Part shown: positions 1 through 7,477 of the stretch, piece after piece
Layout: every line of letters starts with the position of its first letter
Numbering within the stretch: the stretch's first letter is position 1
Source of the DNA: Desulfobulbus propionicus
GTDB taxonomy: Bacteria; Desulfobacterota; Dissulfuribacteria; Dissulfuribacterales; DYLC01
Direction of reading: 5' to 3'
Assembly (NCBI GenBank): GCA_020722285.1
Contig: DYLC01000005.1
Location: 1-33,924 of the forward strand
DNA length: 33,924 nucleotides
The notes under the pieces: generated by a model
What the model was told of the DNA's origin: nothing
Databases searched by the model: none
What the model saw: only the letters and a program-made list of their open reading frames with translations
Program-made: the position numbers and the translations under genes

Positions 1-2
1 CT

Positions 3-143
3 TCCGCTAATATGGGCTCTGTGGATATTCAAAACTCTAATGTAAAGGGCACTGTATCCAATAAGGCAGACATCAAGAATGCCGCCAACATTGCTATAGG
101 CGCTGGCGCTTCCGCTGACATGGGTTCAGTTGTAATCAAGTAG
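3..143 (+). CDS. C-terminal end of a repeat-containing, probably secreted protein (partial)
   Basis: Only the last 46 codons are in the window; the frame is open from the left edge to a TAG at 141-143. The peptide is small-residue rich (Ala, Gly, Ser, Asn), with a motif SANMGSV near the start that recurs as SADMGSV 36 codons later. At DNA level bases 1-23 match 109-131 at 18 of 23 positions, so this is the end of an internally repeated protein. Alternating hydrophobic and Asn/Ser/Gly residues, as in VSNKADIKNAANIAIGAG, suggest a beta-solenoid or amyloid-like surface protein. It lies upstream of a CsgG-like lipoprotein, so it may be the exported adhesin or fibre subunit; that is inference. It is followed by a terminator at 181-220. 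I do not recognise the family with certainty. Confidence 0.7.
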   Translation, partial: SANMGSVDIQNSNVKGTVSNKADIKNAANIAIGAGASADMGSVVIK

Positions 144-180
144 TTTTACTGACACTATCTAAATATCAGTCAAATTGTCT

Positions 181-220
181 CGTGGTGGCTATCAAAAGAC
201 AGCCACCACGAAATTTTTTT
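181..220 (+). terminator. Rho-independent terminator inside the secretion locus
   Basis: A perfect 10-bp stem (CGTGGTGGCT at 181-190, AGCCACCACG at 201-210) with a 10-nt loop is followed by AAATTTTTTT. It lies 37 bases after the stop of the repeat protein. The T tract ends directly against the GAGG ribosome-binding site (221-224) of the next gene, so any read-through transcript immediately meets that gene's start. This would make the upstream repeat protein the more abundant product. Confidence 0.85.
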
Positions 221-230
221 GAGGTTCACA

Positions 231-614
231 ATGAAGATTTCTGTCTTTTTTTTCTCAGTTCTTTTGCTGTGTTTAATAGGTTTCTCTTTGTCTGCCATCG
301 GAGATGACTTGAATGATGGCATATCCAAATACACTGAAGAAGGTATTGGCAAAGACAATGACGTTTTTGAAAAAGATATCAATATCAAATACTTAAAAAT
401 GAAAGCTGCAGGCAAGTCATCGGCCGCAAAACAAAAAGCAGAGGCAGAAGAGCAGGAAAAGTTTGCTGAGATGTATAAAAAGGAAAGGGAAAAAGAGCTT
501 GAACAGCTTAAAAAGACACAGCAGGCGTCACAATCAAATAATTCAAACCCAGTCAATTCGATCAAGCAGGCGGGTGAAGTTCAATCTGCTGCCAGCAAAA
601 TGATACCAAGATAA
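231..614 (+). CDS. Small secreted protein with charged coiled-coil segment
   Basis: This is a 127-residue protein. I chose ATG 231 because GAGG at 221-224 lies just upstream; a TTG at 219 is in frame but overlaps the ribosome site. Residues 1-22 are a hydrophobic signal peptide or anchor (FFFSVLLLCLIGFSLSA). The middle, about residues 55-95, is rich in Lys, Glu, Ala and Gln with heptad-like spacing (KAEAEEQEKFAEMYKKEREK) and is probably an alpha-helical coiled coil. The tail is polar and rich in Asn, Gln and Ser. No enzyme motif or known family is recognised. It sits between the repeat protein and the small KVKGD protein, so a periplasmic accessory or escort role in surface-protein export is plausible but inferred. 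Confidence 0.75.
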   Translation: MKISVFFFSVLLLCLIGFSLSAIGDDLNDGISKYTEEGIGKDNDVFEKDINIKYLKMKAAGKSSAAKQKAEAEEQEKFAEMYKKEREKELEQLKKTQQASQSNNSNPVNSIKQAGEVQSAASKMIPR

Positions 615-628
615 TAAATGGGGTAACT

Positions 629-943
629 ATGCAATATCACAAAGGCATGGCTATTAGTTTATTTGTATTTACAACCTGTGCATTTTCACTTGCAGCCTAT
701 GCAGACAACAAAATAATTTCCGGCGCAAAATCAGGTGATGTAATCAGTAATAAAAGTGTGGAGTTGCAGCCAGGTACAAAGGTAAAAGGCGATATCATTA
801 TCGTTCCTGACAAGAAAAGCAAACATGAAATAGAAGAGCAAGCTGCAATGGGGGAAGATGTGAACAGTGTCATACTTGGAAAAGGCAGCAAGGTAAAGGG
901 TGATGTCGTCATACTGCCTGACAAACCAAATTTGAAATGGTAA
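629..943 (+). CDS. Small secreted protein with two KVKGD repeats
   Basis: This 104-residue protein starts at ATG 629 after a GGGG stretch, 14 bases downstream of the previous stop. Residues 1-25 are a signal peptide with a likely cleavage after AYA. The mature part contains a duplicated motif: GTKVKGDIIIVPDKK at about 49-63 and GSKVKGDVVILPDKP at about 86-100, each preceded by a short hydrophobic strand. Such spaced beta-strand repeats occur in small amyloid-like or matrix proteins, but I do not recognise this family. The position directly upstream of the CsgG-like lipoprotein gene makes it a candidate secreted subunit or nucleator. That is inference. Confidence 0.75.
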   Translation: MQYHKGMAISLFVFTTCAFSLAAYADNKIISGAKSGDVISNKSVELQPGTKVKGDIIIVPDKKSKHEIEEQAAMGEDVNSVILGKGSKVKGDVVILPDKPNLKW

Positions 944-985
944 CCAGATAACATTTATATATTACAGAAAGGGTGGGATTATCTT

Positions 986-2428
986 ATGGCTTTTGTAAAA
1001 AAACTTAAAACAAAGACATCCTGGTGTCTCAAGGCGGTTTTGATAGGCTGTGCTTCTATGGCGCTGGTGTCATGCGAAGGCGATCCTGGCAAGGTAGAGG
1101 TAGAGCTAAAAGAGACTGCTGCCTATACCAAAATTACTTCCTACACCAAGGCGCTTAGAGATATAGGCATGATGTCAGAGATATATGGAACTGGAGCTCT
1201 AAGAATCCTTGCAAGCCCTATTGGAGACAACACAGGTTCCTCTATGCCAACAGGTGGAGAGATACCAAGGGATATAACAGAGATGATGAAGAGTGCTCTC
1301 AATGCCATTGGAGGCAATGTTCTCTACATCCCTTATGACCCATCCTTTATCCAAAACTCGATGGTTACAGGTTATTCAGCCTTTGAAGACAAGATAAGCC
1401 CTGATGTCGTGGTTACAGGAGGCATCACCGAGTTTGACAGAGGTCTTGAGACCCGCGGCAAGGGTACAGAGGCAGGATTCGAGGCTGACATAAATATCGG
1501 AAGCAATGCTCCTGTGTCAGGAAAGGTCGGATTTGACTATTCGGATGTGAACAAATCAGGGCTTGCAAGAATAACTTTAGACTTCAATCTGGTAAACTTC
1601 AGAACGATGGCCGGCATTCCAAGGATGAATGCAGTAAACAGCATTGAGGTACACAAGGCAATGGCCGAGAAGGAGCTTGGTGTCACCCTTTTTGGAGCCA
1701 ACTTTGGACGCCAAGGCTCCATAAAAAAGGTACAGGGTCGTCACGCAGCGGTCAGGCTTCTGGTGGAATTGAGCATGATCCAGGTAGTAGGAAAATACTC
1801 TGTGCTTCCTTACTGGAGGGTGTTGGGCGAGGATGCCCAGCCTGATGATGTCGTAACAGATGCATTTATTAAGGGGTATTACAAAATGGCCCCCGCAGAT
1901 CAAATAGCCGCTGTTCAGGAATGGCTGTTCCTGCATGGCAATGACATCCAGATCAATGGCACATTGGATGCTTTAACGATCTCTGCAATCCAGAGGTTCA
2001 ACCCGTCTTTTTCAGGCGCAAATGGGATGGTGGATGCTGATACTGCATCAAAGATTTATATGAGTATACCGATTGATAATAATGCTTATGGCAGACGGAT
2101 GATGCTTGCAAGTGGCACATATACAGCTCCTGCTTCGCTGCCTGCCGCCCCTGCACCGGAGTATGTCCCATCAGTAGCTGTAGCGCCTGCGCCAGCTCCT
2201 TCTGCACATGTCCCTGTGGAAGAAGCGCCTCCTGTGCAGGCAAAACCGCAGCAGGCGCCTATTGCAGCAGCTCCGCCGCCAACACCACAGCCCAAACCTG
2301 CACAGGCAGCAGCTCAACCGAGGCAACCTGTGTCAACAGTGGAAACTGCACAGGTCGGAGGCGTTAAGCGACAGACTACGAAGAGTAGCCGTTCTATTGG
2401 GCGGATGCTTGGCGATTCGGATTGGTAG
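986..2428 (+). CDS. CsgG/HfaB-like outer-membrane secretion lipoprotein with peptidoglycan-binding-like region
   Basis: This is a 480-residue lipoprotein. The signal peptide ends in a lipobox (L27-V28-S29-C30) with Glu at +2, which is compatible with outer-membrane sorting. Residues 68-270 resemble the CsgG/HfaB family: a Rossmann-like start (LRILASPIGDNTG), a helix (ITEMMKSALNAIGGNVL), VVVTGGITEFD at 141-151, a candidate beta-hairpin barrel segment (about 160-205) and AVRLLVELSMIQVVG. CsgG forms the curli export channel, and HfaB is needed for holdfast anchoring in Caulobacter. Residues 300-362 look like a PG_binding_1 fold (AVQEWLFLHGN, LTISAIQRFNPSF), absent from classical CsgG. Residues 380-450 are Pro/Ala rich. 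The length exceeds the usual 280-350 residues. The family call is from motif pattern, not from alignment. Confidence 0.72.
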   Translation: MAFVKKLKTKTSWCLKAVLIGCASMALVSCEGDPGKVEVELKETAAYTKITSYTKALRDIGMMSEIYGTGALRILASPIGDNTGSSMPTGGEIPRDITEMMKSALNAIGGNVLYIPYDPSFIQNSMVTGYSAFEDKISPDVVVTGGITEFDRGLETRGKGTEAGFEADINIGSNAPVSGKVGFDYSDVNKSGLARITLDFNLVNFRTMAGIPRMNAVNSIEVHKAMAEKELGVTLFGANFGRQGSIKKVQGRHAAVRLLVELSMIQVVGKYSVLPYWRVLGEDAQPDDVVTDAFIKGYYKMAPADQIAAVQEWLFLHGNDIQINGTLDALTISAIQRFNPSFSGANGMVDADTASKIYMSIPIDNNAYGRRMMLASGTYTAPASLPAAPAPEYVPSVAVAPAPAPSAHVPVEEAPPVQAKPQQAPIAAAPPPTPQPKPAQAAAQPRQPVSTVETAQVGGVKRQTTKSSRSIGRMLGDSDW

Positions 2429-2430
2429 CC

Positions 2431-2961
2431 ATGAAAAAATACCTGCTTACAGTATCTTTTGTTAGTTTCAGCGCCATGCTTTTGTTTGACAATACCTCCT
2501 ATGCGGGCAACAAAAAAATGGTGGGGGACGAGGCAACCAGGCTGAATACTTTAAATAAAGAGATTGTAGCGTCACAACCTGACTTACCAATGGATGGGAA
2601 AGTCTATCTCTCAGGGAATGTCAAATACAAAAATGGCAAGCCTCATTTTGAGGGAACAAAAAAAATTATTAAAGGCAAAAAAGAAACGGCGACAGCCATA
2701 CCAAACAAAAATCCTTCTGCACCAGTGGAACTGATGGCTGTTGTCCCCAGGTTTGATGTGGAACTTGGGAGGACATTTGAGCAGATGTCAGACATTGTAG
2801 CTATCAAGGTCAAGCTTGGGAGCAGCGGGGGATTTAAAGGCGTTTCTGACGGCATTGTCGTTGACAGCGCACATTTTGATGTGGTTGGAATGAAACACAG
2901 CGGCATAAAAACCTGTATGGTCAAGGAGGAAAATATCTATGTTGGCGCACCGAAACCTTAA
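2431..2961 (+). CDS. Secreted hypothetical protein (mature end GNK)
   Basis: I start this at ATG 2431, two bases after the previous stop, giving 176 residues; GTG 2422 is in frame but would overlap the upstream gene. Residues 1-25 are a clear signal peptide (KKYLLTVSFVSFSAMLLF) with probable cleavage after SYA, leaving a mature end GNKKMVGDE. The mature protein has a central Lys-rich stretch and a C-terminal half with beta character (VELMAVVPRFDVELG, VVDSAHFDVVGM). One Cys lies near the end. No known domain is recognised. The 3' end overlaps the next gene by 23 bases, so the two are probably translated together. It is likely a periplasmic or surface component of the same locus. Confidence 0.75.
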   Translation: MKKYLLTVSFVSFSAMLLFDNTSYAGNKKMVGDEATRLNTLNKEIVASQPDLPMDGKVYLSGNVKYKNGKPHFEGTKKIIKGKKETATAIPNKNPSAPVELMAVVPRFDVELGRTFEQMSDIVAIKVKLGSSGGFKGVSDGIVVDSAHFDVVGMKHSGIKTCMVKEENIYVGAPKP

Positions 2962-3682
2962 TATCTCTGTATTCCTGTTAGCCTTTTTTTTAGTGGCTGG
3001 ACTGGAAGGAATGGCATTGGCAGGCAACAAACGCATTATGAGCATCAACGCAGCCAGAGTGACTGCGGAAAGGGCACTTGTGGAAACTGTCTATGGACTT
3101 AAGCTCAGGGCTACTGAGGAGGTTCAGGATATGATTGCCACAAATTTTGAAGGAAAAACAGAATCAAAGACGTCTGCAATGATGAAGGGGGTCAAGTTCG
3201 AGGAAATGGTTTATGACCCCCAGAAGGATATAGCCAAGACTGTTGCGAGCGTCACTTTGACGGAAATTACGAATGTTAATGGTGATACCATACCACTTGG
3301 CAACAAAACATTCAGACGTGTAGGCTTTGGCACCTCATCTCCAGAGACAGCAGGCCCGCTTAAGGCAATGCGCGCTGCAGAAATTGACGCTTATAAGCAA
3401 CTAATGAAGCAGTTAGTGGGTTTTCAACTGGAAAGCCAGACAACAGTGGAAAACTACATGCTCACCTCTGATATCATCAGGACAAAGGTGATGGCGACCT
3501 TATTTATGGCGGAAATCTCTGAATATGGCTGGACAAAAGAAGGTGATGCCTATGTCAAGATGGTTCTCAACATAAAAGATGTGTCTGAAATGCTTGGGGA
3601 GAATCTTGTATCTGACAGCGAGACACTTGAGGTCGAAGGCTGGGGCGCACAGCAAGACGATTACAAAAAGGCTAAAAAATAG
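2939..3682 (+). CDS. Secreted LPP20-like domain protein
   Basis: This 247-residue protein starts at ATG 2939 behind a strong AAGGAGG site (2924-2930) that lies inside the upstream gene. The N-terminus is a signal peptide ending ALA, then GNKRIMSINAARVTAERALVE. The pattern of an Ala/Arg helix ending in (V/I)YG followed by a Thr/Glu-rich strand region (AERALVETVYGLKL, residues about 43-56) and a later helix, AMRAAEIDAYKQLMKQLVG, matches LPP20-type domains of secreted proteins. Unlike Helicobacter Lpp20 there is no lipobox Cys. LPP20-like proteins accompany several outer-membrane surface systems, and here it follows a CsgG-like gene. The exact function is unknown. Confidence 0.7.
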   Translation: MLAHRNLNISVFLLAFFLVAGLEGMALAGNKRIMSINAARVTAERALVETVYGLKLRATEEVQDMIATNFEGKTESKTSAMMKGVKFEEMVYDPQKDIAKTVASVTLTEITNVNGDTIPLGNKTFRRVGFGTSSPETAGPLKAMRAAEIDAYKQLMKQLVGFQLESQTTVENYMLTSDIIRTKVMATLFMAEISEYGWTKEGDAYVKMVLNIKDVSEMLGENLVSDSETLEVEGWGAQQDDYKKAKK

Positions 3683-3694
3683 CGAGGTGGTTGT

Positions 3695-4009
3695 ATGAAC
3701 CAGGTCAGTCAGGAAAAAATCAAGATTTTTTTGTTAGGTGTTATAGCGTCCCTGTTGGTCATAATACTTCTCGGAGTGGCCGGAGGAAATCTGAATGAAG
3801 GAGCCTACTATGGTCCGCCAAACTATGGAAGATATCAGATAGCTTCATGGGGCACACAGCTTGGACCGAGCTCAGGGATTCTGGGAGTTTTTGTTGTGGA
3901 TACTGTTTCAGGAGAAACCAAAACTGTCTATAGCAGGATTTATGGACAGGAGGACAATGGGGTTACGCTAAGAAATGAACTCTATAAGCCATTTACTGCA
4001 ATTAAATAA
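3695..4009 (+). CDS. Small single-span membrane protein
   Basis: This 104-residue protein starts at ATG 3695 after GAGGTGG, 12 bases behind the previous stop. Residues 10-29 form one strong hydrophobic helix (IFLLGVIASLLVIILLGVAG) with no clear signal-peptidase site, so it is probably an inner-membrane anchor with an outside tail. The tail begins with a Gly/Tyr/Pro/Asn-rich stretch (NEGAYYGPPNYGRYQ) and continues with short beta strands (GILGVFVVDTVSGETKTVY). I do not recognise a family. Position and strand place it in the same transcription unit as the CsgG-like and GIN-domain genes. Confidence 0.7.
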   Translation: MNQVSQEKIKIFLLGVIASLLVIILLGVAGGNLNEGAYYGPPNYGRYQIASWGTQLGPSSGILGVFVVDTVSGETKTVYSRIYGQEDNGVTLRNELYKPFTAIK

Positions 4010-4018
4010 GGTGTAATC

Positions 4019-4843
4019 ATGCTTAACAGTCTGTTATCCAAATTGTCATTAGGGGTTGCTATGACCAGTGTGTCATGGATGTTTGGGGTCTCTGGAGTAT
4101 ATGCTGACAGCATCGTCATCGGCGAACGAGGGATAGTGCTGGATTCCAGCAGTGGTTCTAAAGTGGTTGTAGGTAAAAATATAGGAAAAGTATCTTCCAA
4201 CGTGGACTCTATCTCCATCAATGGAGGCAAGGCAGTGACAGGCAGAATTTCCGGAGACTGTGAGGAGGGCAGTGGTAAAGTAAAAACAGAAACCCGTATA
4301 GTTTCTGGTTTTAAATCCATAAATGTGGAAGGCGCCTACGATCTTGTAATAACCGCAGGCAGTCCTTTTTCTCTGAAAATCACATCAGATGACAATCTCC
4401 TGCCCTTCATCAAAACCGCAGTGGAAAACGGGACACTAACTGTGACATCTTCAAGATCAATTTGCACTAAAGCTGACCTTAAAATTCAGGTAACAATGCC
4501 GGAATTAACTACTCTGACATCTGAAGGTTCTACAGATATAAACGTAATGGGCGTAAAGAACAAGAAGCTTAATCTCAATATAGGGGGATCTGGCACCCTT
4601 ACAGCAGCAGGCGAAACGCAGCAGCTTGAAATAAATGCATCAGGCTCTGTTGATATAACTGCGACTGAACTCAAGGCAAAGACTGTATTTGTAAAGATGG
4701 AAGGGGCTGGCGATGCAAAGGTCTCTGCATCGGATACCTTGAAAGTCAACCTGGAAGGCGCTGGCTCTGTATTGTACAAAGGAAAACCCCAAATCACCAA
4801 GACAATTGATGGGGTCGGTGAGGTTGAGCCTTTAACCGAGTAA
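4019..4843 (+). CDS. DUF2807/GIN-domain secreted beta-helix protein
   Basis: This is a 274-residue protein with a signal peptide (cleavage near VYA at 27-29). Residues about 93-265 match the DUF2807 or 'head GIN' pattern: VSGFKSINVEGAYDLVIT, then repeated strand-turn units with GGSGTLTAAG, ASGSVDITAT, GAGDAKVSAS and GAGSVLYKG. This is a right-handed beta-helix typical of putative adhesins on the bacterial surface. The N-terminal part (30-90) is another Ser/Val/Gly-rich strand region. It starts 9 bases after the previous stop and ends 2 bases before the protease gene. It is a good candidate for a surface-exposed component of the locus. No catalytic residues are visible. Confidence 0.8.
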   Translation: MLNSLLSKLSLGVAMTSVSWMFGVSGVYADSIVIGERGIVLDSSSGSKVVVGKNIGKVSSNVDSISINGGKAVTGRISGDCEEGSGKVKTETRIVSGFKSINVEGAYDLVITAGSPFSLKITSDDNLLPFIKTAVENGTLTVTSSRSICTKADLKIQVTMPELTTLTSEGSTDINVMGVKNKKLNLNIGGSGTLTAAGETQQLEINASGSVDITATELKAKTVFVKMEGAGDAKVSASDTLKVNLEGAGSVLYKGKPQITKTIDGVGEVEPLTE

Positions 4844-4845
4844 TA

Positions 4846-6357
4846 ATGTCAGATGATTTCAAAAACGCTGCCAATCACACTATGGCTGTGCAGTGTTGTC
4901 TCTTTTTCGCATTTCTTGTTATCAGTTTACTCTCTTACTCTTTACTCTTTGCATCAGTTAAAGATGCTGTCGTAAAAATTTATACAGTCTCAAACGCCTA
5001 TAACTATCATGAACCATGGCAAATGATGGGTCAAAAATCCAGTCATGGTTCTGGTTTCATTATTGAGGGAGAAAAAATTCTTACCAATGCCCATGTAGTA
5101 GCTTGGGCAACCTTTGTGCAGGTTCGACGCTCAGGTGAGGCAAAAAAATACACGGCAAAGGTGGAAGTAGTAGCTCATGAATGTGATCTTGCAGTTCTTT
5201 CTCTGGAAGACAAGAGTTTTTTCAATGGGATCACTCCTTTGAAAATATCATCTCTTCCCGAATTGCAGGATGAAGTTGTGGTTTATGGCTTTCCTGCCGG
5301 TGGTGACAAGTTAAGTCTTACAAAGGGTGTCGTTTCAAGAATAGAACACATTATCTACAGCCATAGCGGGGCCTACCTGCTGGCAGGCCAAATTGACGCA
5401 TCCATAAACAGTGGAAGCAGTGGCGGTCCTGTGCTGAAAGGCGAAGACGTTGTGGGAGTGGCGTTTCAGGGGATGCTGAGGAGTGGTTTTGAAAACGTAG
5501 GCTACATTATCCCTGCCCCGATAGTCAAACATTTTCTTAAAGACATCCAAAATGGCAAATATGACGGCACTCCTGAACTCGGGATATTCATGCAAAAAAT
5601 GGAAAATCCAGCTTTGCGCAAAAAATATGGGATGTCGGACATCGAAACAGGTGTTCTTATAAACAGAGTTTATCCTGACAGCCCGACTAAAGATAAAGTT
5701 CTTGTAGATGATGTTATCTTGAAAGTTGACGGTATCACTGTGGAAAACGACGGAACAGTTGAGTTTAGAAAGGGAGAGCGGACATTTCTTGGCCATCTCA
5801 TCCAGACAAAATACATCAATGATATAGTTACAATTGATCTCCTTAGAAATACTCAGAGAATTAAGGTTGATGTCAAACTGGAAAAACCAATTGGTTGTGA
5901 AAGGCTTGTACCCAATATGAAGTACGATATGCAACCGACTTATCTTATCTATGGAGGGTTGGTATTTACTCCGCTAACCCTGAATTATTTAAAAGAATAT
6001 GGAGATGAAAACGACTGGTCTGCCAGAGCACCTTCACATCTTGTGCATTATTATTTAAACGAAGAGCCTAAACAGGACAGGCGGAGTATAATAATCATCA
6101 GCAAGGTGCTGGCTGATGAGAGTAACATTGGGTATCATGCCTATCAGGACGGCGTGGTAGTAAAAATCAATGGCAGACATATCAATACAATAGATGATGT
6201 GGTCAAAGCACTATCGGAAAACAGCGGAAAATTTGTTGAAGTAGAAGATACAAAAGGCTATCGCCTGGTACTTGACAGACAGATGGCCATTGAGGCAAAA
6301 AATAACATACTCAAACGTTACAAGATTACAGCGGATCGTTCACTTGACCTGCTATAA
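4846..6357 (+). CDS. Deg9-like trypsin-fold serine protease with PDZ domains
   Basis: This 503-residue protein has a hydrophobic N-terminal segment at about 17-37, a signal peptide or anchor; Met13 is an alternative start. The chymotrypsin-fold protease shows a complete triad: His83 in TNAHVV, Asp114 in ECDLAVL and Ser192 in SGSSGGPV. A PDZ domain follows at about 240-335 (GVLINRVYPDSP, VDDVILKVDGI), and a second PDZ-like region covers about 385-480 (DGVVVKINGRHINTIDDVV). This order resembles Deg9/Do-like proteases rather than DegP. It is likely to process or quality-control envelope substrates, perhaps the products of the upstream genes (inferred from its 2-base spacing). Its 3' end overlaps the opposed lpxC by 6 bases. 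Confidence 0.88.
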   Translation: MSDDFKNAANHTMAVQCCLFFAFLVISLLSYSLLFASVKDAVVKIYTVSNAYNYHEPWQMMGQKSSHGSGFIIEGEKILTNAHVVAWATFVQVRRSGEAKKYTAKVEVVAHECDLAVLSLEDKSFFNGITPLKISSLPELQDEVVVYGFPAGGDKLSLTKGVVSRIEHIIYSHSGAYLLAGQIDASINSGSSGGPVLKGEDVVGVAFQGMLRSGFENVGYIIPAPIVKHFLKDIQNGKYDGTPELGIFMQKMENPALRKKYGMSDIETGVLINRVYPDSPTKDKVLVDDVILKVDGITVENDGTVEFRKGERTFLGHLIQTKYINDIVTIDLLRNTQRIKVDVKLEKPIGCERLVPNMKYDMQPTYLIYGGLVFTPLTLNYLKEYGDENDWSARAPSHLVHYYLNEEPKQDRRSIIIISKVLADESNIGYHAYQDGVVVKINGRHINTIDDVVKALSENSGKFVEVEDTKGYRLVLDRQMAIEAKNNILKRYKITADRSLDLL

Positions 6358-7251
6358 GCAGGCGCTGGAAATGGTTTCTGAATCCTCAATAGCTGAAAGC
6401 GTTATCAATTCCCAAGCGCTGACATCCCGTTTTAACGCCTCCATCAAGGATTGATGCATTGTGTGCCCACTTTTATATGCGGTAATCTTTCCTATAATTG
6501 GATGCCCCAACAGATACATATCGCCTACGAGGTCAAGCGCCTTATGTCTTGCGAATTCATCAGGGTAGCGAAGACCTTCAGGATTCAAAATGCTATCATC
6601 TCCCACTACTACAGCATTTTCCAGAGAACCCCCTCTGGCAAGTCCATTTTTTTTGAGAAAATCAACTTCATGAAAAAAACCAAATGTCCTTGCCTTACTG
6701 ATTTGTTTTTCAAACAGACAGGGGGTCATCAAATCAACTGATATCTTTTGCTTTGATATAACTGGATGTTTGAAATCCACTTCAACGTCCAAAGCAAAAT
6801 GATCCCACGGTTCAATGGCGATACATTTGTCATCCTGAGTGATTTCTATTTTTTTAAGTATATTGATGTATTTTTTTTCTATATGCTGTCTTGACAAGCC
6901 AGTATTTTTTAAATACTGAATAAACGGATAAGCACTGCCATCCATTGCAGGAATTTCAGGGCCATCAATTTGCACCACAGCATTGTCTATTCCAGTGCTG
7001 AAAAATGCTGCCATGAGGTGCTCTACTGTCGATATCGTGCCTGCCTGTGTCCCAATGGTTGTAGCAAACCTGGTATCTTTTATCTGGTTTACGGAAGCTT
7101 GAAATAAAGCCATTGGATTTATATCAGTTCGGATAAAACGAATGCCGCTGTTTACAGCCGCAGGCTGAACAGTCACTTTTACATTGGCTCCAGAGTGAAG
7201 ACCAATTCCAGTAAACCTGACAGGAGATTTAATTGTCTGCTGAAAAATCAT
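6352..7251 (-). CDS. lpxC: UDP-3-O-acyl-N-acetylglucosamine deacetylase
   Basis: LpxC catalyses the committed step of lipid A synthesis, Zn-dependent deacetylation of UDP-3-O-acyl-GlcNAc in the cytoplasm. I start at ATG 7251 (299 residues) because a GGTGAG site lies 5 bases upstream and the protein then begins MIFQQTIKSPVRFTGIGLHSG, the family's normal N-terminus; a longer frame to 7263 adds only four residues. Zn ligands are His78 (STVEHLMA), His236 and Asp240 (ARHKALDLVGD), with Glu77 and His263 (KSGHTMHQ) as catalytic residues. Length is normal for the family. It is last on the minus strand after waaA-lpxK-rnc-era, and its 3' end overlaps the protease gene. Confidence 0.96.
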   Translation of the reverse strand: MIFQQTIKSPVRFTGIGLHSGANVKVTVQPAAVNSGIRFIRTDINPMALFQASVNQIKDTRFATTIGTQAGTISTVEHLMAAFFSTGIDNAVVQIDGPEIPAMDGSAYPFIQYLKNTGLSRQHIEKKYINILKKIEITQDDKCIAIEPWDHFALDVEVDFKHPVISKQKISVDLMTPCLFEKQISKARTFGFFHEVDFLKKNGLARGGSLENAVVVGDDSILNPEGLRYPDEFARHKALDLVGDMYLLGHPIIGKITAYKSGHTMHQSLMEALKRDVSAWELITLSAIEDSETISSACL

Positions 7252-7477
7252 TAATCTCACCATAGCAAATTATTGATCGTGAATAAAATGTAATTTGCAT
7301 GGATAATGCCAAAATATGTCAAATCAATTTCTATAAAAAATTCTGATGGTTATCATTGGCTGGCCGATTTTGCATAGATATTGAGACGCAAAAGGCTCGT
7401 TCGAACAACAAAGCAAGAGACTTTTTTGTCTCTCAGGTAACAACCTGCATCACGTTGATCTCTCTACGTTGCTCTTC
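7252..7477. other. Intergenic region between era and lpxC
   Basis: These 226 bases hold no gene. The only clear structure is AGAGAC-TTTTTT-GTCTCT at about 7416-7433, a 6-bp stem with a 6-nt A or T loop. It lacks a following T tract on the minus strand, so I do not call it a terminator. The lpxC promoter presumably lies here if lpxC is expressed separately, but I see no strong -35/-10 pair. Confidence 0.4.

Noticed and set aside
7416-7433. Terminator between era and lpxC
   Set aside because: The 6-bp stem has an all-A/T loop and no T tract follows on the minus strand.
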